This document shows, in pieces, positions 59,252 to 64,000 of a DNA stretch of 64,000 nt; within the stretch, counting starts at the first letter, position 1; each line of letters opens with the position of its first letter. A model generated the notes under the pieces. The model had not been told where the DNA came from. It was given only the letters and a program-made list of their open reading frames with translations, and ran no database searches. This DNA is from Blastomussa wellsi (Eukaryota; Cnidaria; Anthozoa; Scleractinia; Plerogyridae), in assembly GCA_947652115.1 (NCBI GenBank), contig OX393574.1, positions 12,980,888-13,044,887 of the forward strand, given 5' to 3'. Made by a program: the position numbers and the translations under genes.

Positions 59252-62200
59252 TTCTTGTTTCTTGTCTTGTTTCTTGTCATGTTTCTTGTCTTGTTTCTTG
59301 TCTTGTTCCTTGTCTTGTTTCTTGTCTTGTCTTGTCTTGTCTTGTTTCTTGTCTTGTCTTGTCTTGTTTCTTGTCTTGTTTCTTGTCTTGTTTCTTGTCT
59401 TGTTTCTTGTCTTGTCTTGTATTGTTTCTTGTCTTGTTTCTTGTCTTGTTTCTTATCTTGTTTCTTGTCTTGTTTCTTGTCTTGTTTCTTGTCTTGTTTC
59501 TTGTCTCGTTTCTTGTCTTGTCTGGTCTTGTTTCTTGTCGTGTTTCTTGTCTTGCTTCTTGTCTTGTCTGGTCTTGTTTCTTGTCGTGTTTCTTGTCTTG
59601 GTTGTTGTCTTGTTTCTTGTCTTGTCTGGTCTTGTCTTGTCTTGTCTTGTCTTGTACTGTCTTGTCCTGTCTTGTTTCTTGTCTTGTTTCTTGTCTTGTT
59701 TCTTGTCTTGTTTCCTGTCTTGTCTGGTCTTGTCTGGTCTTGTTTCTTGTCGTGTTTCTTGTCTTGGTTCTTGTCTTGTTTCTTGTCTTGTCTTGTCTTG
59801 TCTTGTCTTGTACTGTCTTGTCTTGGCTTGTCTTGTCTTGTTTCTTGTCTTGTTTCTTGTCTTGTTTCTTGTCTTGTTTCTTGTCTTGTCTGGTCTTGTT
59901 TCTTGTCTTGTTTCTTGTCTTGTTTCTTGTCTTGTTTCTTGTTCTTGTTTCTTTTCTTGTCTTGTCTTGTCTTGTTTCTTGTCTTGTTTCTTGTCTTGTC
60001 TAGTCTTGTTTCTTGTCTTGTTTCATGTCTTGTTTCTTGTCTTGTTTCTTGTCTTGTTTCTTGTCCTGTTTCTTGTCTTGTTTCTTGTCTTGTCTTGTCT
60101 TGTTTCTTGTCTTTTCTTGTCTTGTTTCTTGTCTTTTTTCTTGTCTTGTTTCTTGTCTTGTTTCTTGGCTTGTTTCTTGTTTTTGTCTTGTCTTGTCTTG
60201 TTTCTTGTCTTGTCTAGTCTTGTTTCTTGTCTTGTTTCTTGTCTTGTTTTTTGTCTTGTTTCTTAACTTTCTTAACTTTTCTTAACTTTGTTGTCTTGTT
60301 TCTTGTCTCGTTTCTTGTCTTGTCTGGTCTTGTTTCTTGTCGTGTTTCTTGTCTTGTTTCCTGTCTTGTCTGGTCTTGTCTGGTCTTGTTTCTTGTCGTG
60401 TCCTGTCTTGTTTCTTATCTTGTTTCTTGTCTTGTTTCTTGTCTTGTTTCTTGTCTTGTTTCTTGTCCTGTTTCTTGTCTTGTTTCTTGTCTTGTCTGGT
60501 CTTGTTTCTTGTCTTGTTTCTTGTCTTGTTTCTTGTCTTGTTTCTTGTCTTGTTTCTTGTCTTGTTTCTTGTCTTGTTTCCTGTCTTGTCTGGTCTTGTC
60601 TGGTCTTGTTTCTTGTCGTGTTTCTTGTCTTGGTTCTTGTCTTGTTTCTTGTCTTGTCTGGTCTTGTCTTGTCTTGTCTAGTCTTGTACTGTCTTGTCCT
60701 GTCTTGTTTCTTGTCTTGTTTCTTGTCTTGTTTCTTGTCTTGTTTCTTGTCTTGTTTCTTGTCTTGTCTGGTCTTGTTTCTTGTCGTGTTTCTTGTCTTG
60801 GTTCTTGTCTTGTTTCTTGTCTTGTCTGGTCTTGTCTTGTCTTGTCTTGTCTTGTACTGTCTTGTCTTGTCTTGTCTTGTCTTGTCTTGTTTCTTGTCTT
60901 GTTTCTTGTCTTGTTTCTTGTCTTGTCTGGTCTTGTTTCTTGTCCTGTTTCTTGTCTTGTTTCTTGTCTTATCTGGTCTTGGTTCTTGTCTTGTTTCTTG
61001 TCTTGTTTCTTGTTCTTGTTTCCTTTCTTGTCTTGTCTTGTCTTGTTTCTTGTCTTGTTTCTTGTCTTGTTTCTTGTTCTGTTTCTTGTCTTGTTTCTTG
61101 TCTTGTCTTGTCTTGTTTCTTGTCTTTTCTTGTCTTGTTTCTTGTCTTTTTTCTTGTCTTGTCTGGTCTTGTTTCTTGTCCTGTTTCTTGTCTTGTTTCT
61201 TGTCTTATCTGGTCTTGGTTCTTGTCTTGTTTCTTGTCTTGTTTCTTGTCTTGTTTCTTGTTCTGTTTCTTGTCTTGTTTCTTGTCTTGTCTTGTCTTGT
61301 TTCTTGTCTTTTCTTGTCTTGTTTCTTGTCTTTTTTCTTGTCTTGTTTGTTGTCTTGTTTGTTGTCTTGTTTCTCGTCTTGTTTCTTGTCTTGTTTCTTG
61401 TCTTGTTTCTTGTTCTTGTTTCTTTTCTGGTCTTGTCTTGTCTTGTTTCTTGTCTTGTTTCTTGTCTTGTTTCTTAACTTTCTTAACTTTTCTTAACTTT
61501 GTTGTCTTGTTTCTTGTCTCGTTGCTTGTCTTGTCTGGTCTTGTTTCTTGTCGTGTTTCTTGTCTTGTTTTTGTCTTGTTTCCTGTCTTGTTTCCTCTCT
61601 TGTCTGGTCTTGTCTGGTCTTGTTTCTTGTCGTGTCCTGTCTTGTTTCTTGTCTTGTTTCTTGTCTTGTTTCTTGTCTTGTTTCTTGTCTTGTTTTTTGT
61701 CCTGTTTCTTGTCTTGTTTCTTGTCTTGTCTGGTCTTGTTTCTTGTCTTGTTTCTTGTCTTGTTTCTTGTCTTGTCTGGTCTTGTCTGGTCTTCTTTCTT
61801 GTCGTGTTTCTTGTCTTGGTTCTTGTCTTGTTTCTTGTCTTGTCTGGTCTTGTCTTGTCTTGTCTTGTACTGTCTTGTCTTGTCTTGTCTTGTCTTGTCT
61901 TGATTCTTGTCTTGTTTCTTGTCTTGTTTCTTGTCTTTTCTGGTGTTGTTTCTTGTCTTGTTTCTTGTCTTGTTTCTTGTCTTATCTGGTCTTGTTTCTT
62001 GTCTTGTTTCTTGTTCTTGTTTCTTTTCTTGTCTTGTCTAGTATTGTTTCTTGTCTTGTTTCTTGTCGTGTTTCTTATCTTGTTTCTTGTCTTGTTTCTT
62101 GTCTTGTTTCTTGTCTTGTTTCTTGTCTTATCTGGTCTTGTTTCTTGTCTTGTTTCTTGTCTTGTTTCTTGTCTTGTTTCTTGTCTTGTTTCTTGTCTTG

Positions 62201-64000
62201 TTTCTTGTCTTGTTTCTTGTTCTTGTTTCTTTTCTTTTCTTGTCTGGTCTTGTTTCTTGTCTTGTTTCCTGTCTTGTTTCTTAACTTTCTTAACTTTTCT
62301 TAACTTTGTTGTCTTGTTTCTTGTCTCGTTTCTTGTCTTGTCTGGTCTTCTTGTCTTGTCTGGTCTTGTTTCTTGTCTTGTTTTTTGTCTTGTTTTTTCT
62401 CTTGTTTCTTGTTTTGTTTCTTGTCTTGTTTCTTGTCTTATCTGGTCTTGTTTCTTGTCTTGTTTCTTGTCTTGTTTCTTGTCTTGTTTTTTGTTCTTGT
62501 TTCTTTTTTTGTCTTGTCTTGTCTTGTTTCTTGTCTTGTTTCTTGTCTTGTCTAGTCTTTTTTCTTGTCTTGTTTCTTGTTTTGTTTCTTGTCTTGTTTC
62601 TTGTCCTTTTTCTTGTCTTGTTTCTTGTCTTGTCTTGTTTCTTGTCTTTTCTTGTCTTGTTTCTTGTCTTTTTTCTTGTCTTGTTTGTTGTCTTGTTTGT
62701 TGTCTTGTTTGTTGTCTTGTTTCTTGTCTTGTTTCTTGTTCTTGTTTCTTTTCTTGTCTTGTCTTGTCTTATTTCTTGTCTTGTTTCTTTTCTTGTCTAG
62801 TCTTGTTTCTTGTCTTGTTTCTTGTCTTGTTTCTTAACTTTCTTAACTTTTCTTAACTTTGTTGTCTTGTTTCTTGTCTCGTTTCTTGTCTTGTCTGGTC
62901 TTGTTTATTGTCGTGTTTCTTGTCTTGTTTCTTGTCTTGTTTCTTGTCTTTTCTGGTCTTGTCTGGTCTTGTTTCTTGTCGTGTCCTGTCTTGTTTCTTG
63001 TCTTGTTTCTTGTCTTGTTTCTTGTCTTGTTTCTTGTCTTGTTTCTTGTCTTGTTTCTTGTCCTGTTTCTTGTCTTGTTTCTTGTCTTGTCTGGTCTTGT
63101 TTCTTGTCTTGTTTCTTGTCTTTTTTCTTGTCTTGTTTCTTGTCGTGTTTCCTGTCTTGTCTGGTCTTGTCTGGTCTTGTTTCTTGTCGTGTTTCTTGTC
63201 TTGGTTCTTTTCTTGTTTCTTGTCTTGTATGGTCTTGTCTTGTCTTGTCTTGTCTTGTACTGTCTTGTCCTGTCTTGTTTCTTGTCTTGTTTCTTGTCTT
63301 GTTTCTTGTTCTTGTTTCTTTTCTTGTTTTTTGTCTTGTTTCCTTTCTTGTCTGGTCTTGTCTCTTCTTGTTTCTTGTCGTTTTTCTTGTCTTGGTTCTT
63401 GTCTGTTTCTTGTCTTGTCTGGTCTTGTCTTGTCTTGTCTTGTCTTGTACTGTCTTGTCTTGTCTTGTCTTGTCTTGTTTCTTGTCTTGTCTAGTCTTGT
63501 TTCTTGTCTTGTTTCTTGTCTTGTTTCTTGTCTTGTTTCTTGTTCTTGTTTCTTTTCTTGTCTTGTCTTGTCTTGTTTCTTGTCTTGTTTTTTTTCTTGT
63601 CTAGTCTTGTTTCTTGTCTTGTTTCTCTTCTTGTTTCTTAACTTTCTTAACTTTTCTTAACTTTGTTGTCTTGTTTCTTGTCTCGTTTCTTGTCTTGTCT
63701 GGTCTTGTTTATTGTCGTGTTTCTTGTCTTGTTTCTTGTCTTGTTTCTTGTCTTTTCTGGTCTTGTCTGGTCTTGTTTCTTGTCGTGTCCTGTCTTGTTT
63801 CTTGTCTTGTTTCTTGTCTTGTTTCTTGTCTTGTTTCTTGTCTTGTTTCTTGTCTTGTTTGTTGTCCTGTTTCTTGTCTTGTTTCTTGTCTTGTCTGGTC
63901 TTCTTTCTTGTCTTGTTTCTTGTCTTTTTTCTTGTCTTGTTTCTTGTCGTGTTTCCTGTCTTGTCTGGTCTTGTCTGGTCTTGTTTCTTGTCGTGTTTCT
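59252..64000. repeat. 12-bp satellite array (TTGTCTTGTTTC)n with longer-period structure
   Basis: 4.75 kb of TTGTCTTGTTTC monomers with CTTGT and TCTGG variants. The plus strand is almost free of A. A marker block with three TTAACTTT units recurs at about 60261, 61472, 62279, 62832 and 63636 (spacing about 1211, 807, 553 and 804 bp), each followed by the same variant order, which points to higher-order repeats. The array runs off the window end. The long open frames (Phe-Leu-Val and Ser-Cys rich) are an artefact of a stop-free repeat. Confidence 0.97.

Noticed and set aside
59189..63660. Many long open frames (up to 720 codons), Phe/Leu/Val/Ser/Cys rich
   Set aside because: They are stop-free because the 12-bp repeat lacks stop codons in all plus frames; no start context, splice or domain evidence.
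59252..64000. CRISPR-like array
   Set aside because: No unique spacers and a eukaryotic context; it is a plain satellite.

Overview
The window looks like nuclear DNA of an anthozoan cnidarian, most likely a stony coral. The genes are split into small GT-AG (occasionally GC-AG) exons. Both housekeeping proteins, METAP2 and ADHFE1, are metazoan-type. There is a secreted ShK-domain gene, a small tandem family of secreted fibrinogen-like proteins, a single-exon rhodopsin-type GPCR, and a mobile load (BEL/Pao, DIRS-like, Penelope-like, tRNA-derived SINEs, many short terminal-inverted-repeat elements) of the kind seen in corals. The species cannot be named from the sequence alone.

Layout. 0.6-4.8 kb: exons of a secreted ShK-domain gene (+), with an intronless GPCR gene (-) nested in its intron. 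7.5-25.6 kb: three tandem paralogs of a three-exon secreted fibrinogen-related gene (+). Copies 1 and 3 are intact. Copy 2 is broken twice: a 7.65-kb BEL/Pao LTR retrotransposon sits in its second exon (320-bp LTRs that look identical, 5-bp target duplication ATTAT), and a frameshift lies near its 3' end. 27.6-36.9 kb: complete 15-exon ADHFE1 gene (-). 37.0-52.4 kb: complete 14-exon METAP2 gene (+), head-to-head with ADHFE1 across a 142-bp gap that is probably a bidirectional promoter. 53.8-59.1 kb: a decayed DIRS-like tyrosine-recombinase retroelement (-), itself interrupted by a decayed Penelope-like GIY-YIG retroelement (+). 59.25 kb to the window end: a satellite of a 12-bp TTGTCTTGTTTC-type monomer with longer-period structure, still running at the edge.

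How the parts relate. METAP2 removes initiator methionine in the cytosol. ADHFE1 is a mitochondrial hydroxyacid-oxoacid transhydrogenase. They are metabolically unrelated, and the link is the shared promoter region. The fibrinogen-like copies share exon phases (2 then 1) and a near-identical coding patch, which suggests recent duplication plus gene conversion. Introns and spacers hold at least ten foldback/MITE elements, four copies of one tRNA-derived SINE, three other tRNA-like remnants, and three hammerhead-ribozyme-like motifs, two of them clearly in Penelope-type termini. The least expected features are the hammerhead motifs, the young coding-exon BEL insertion, two GC-AG introns in the divergent gene pair, a 21-nt microexon in ADHFE1, and an unrecognised 49-residue N-terminal module in the fibrinogen-like family.
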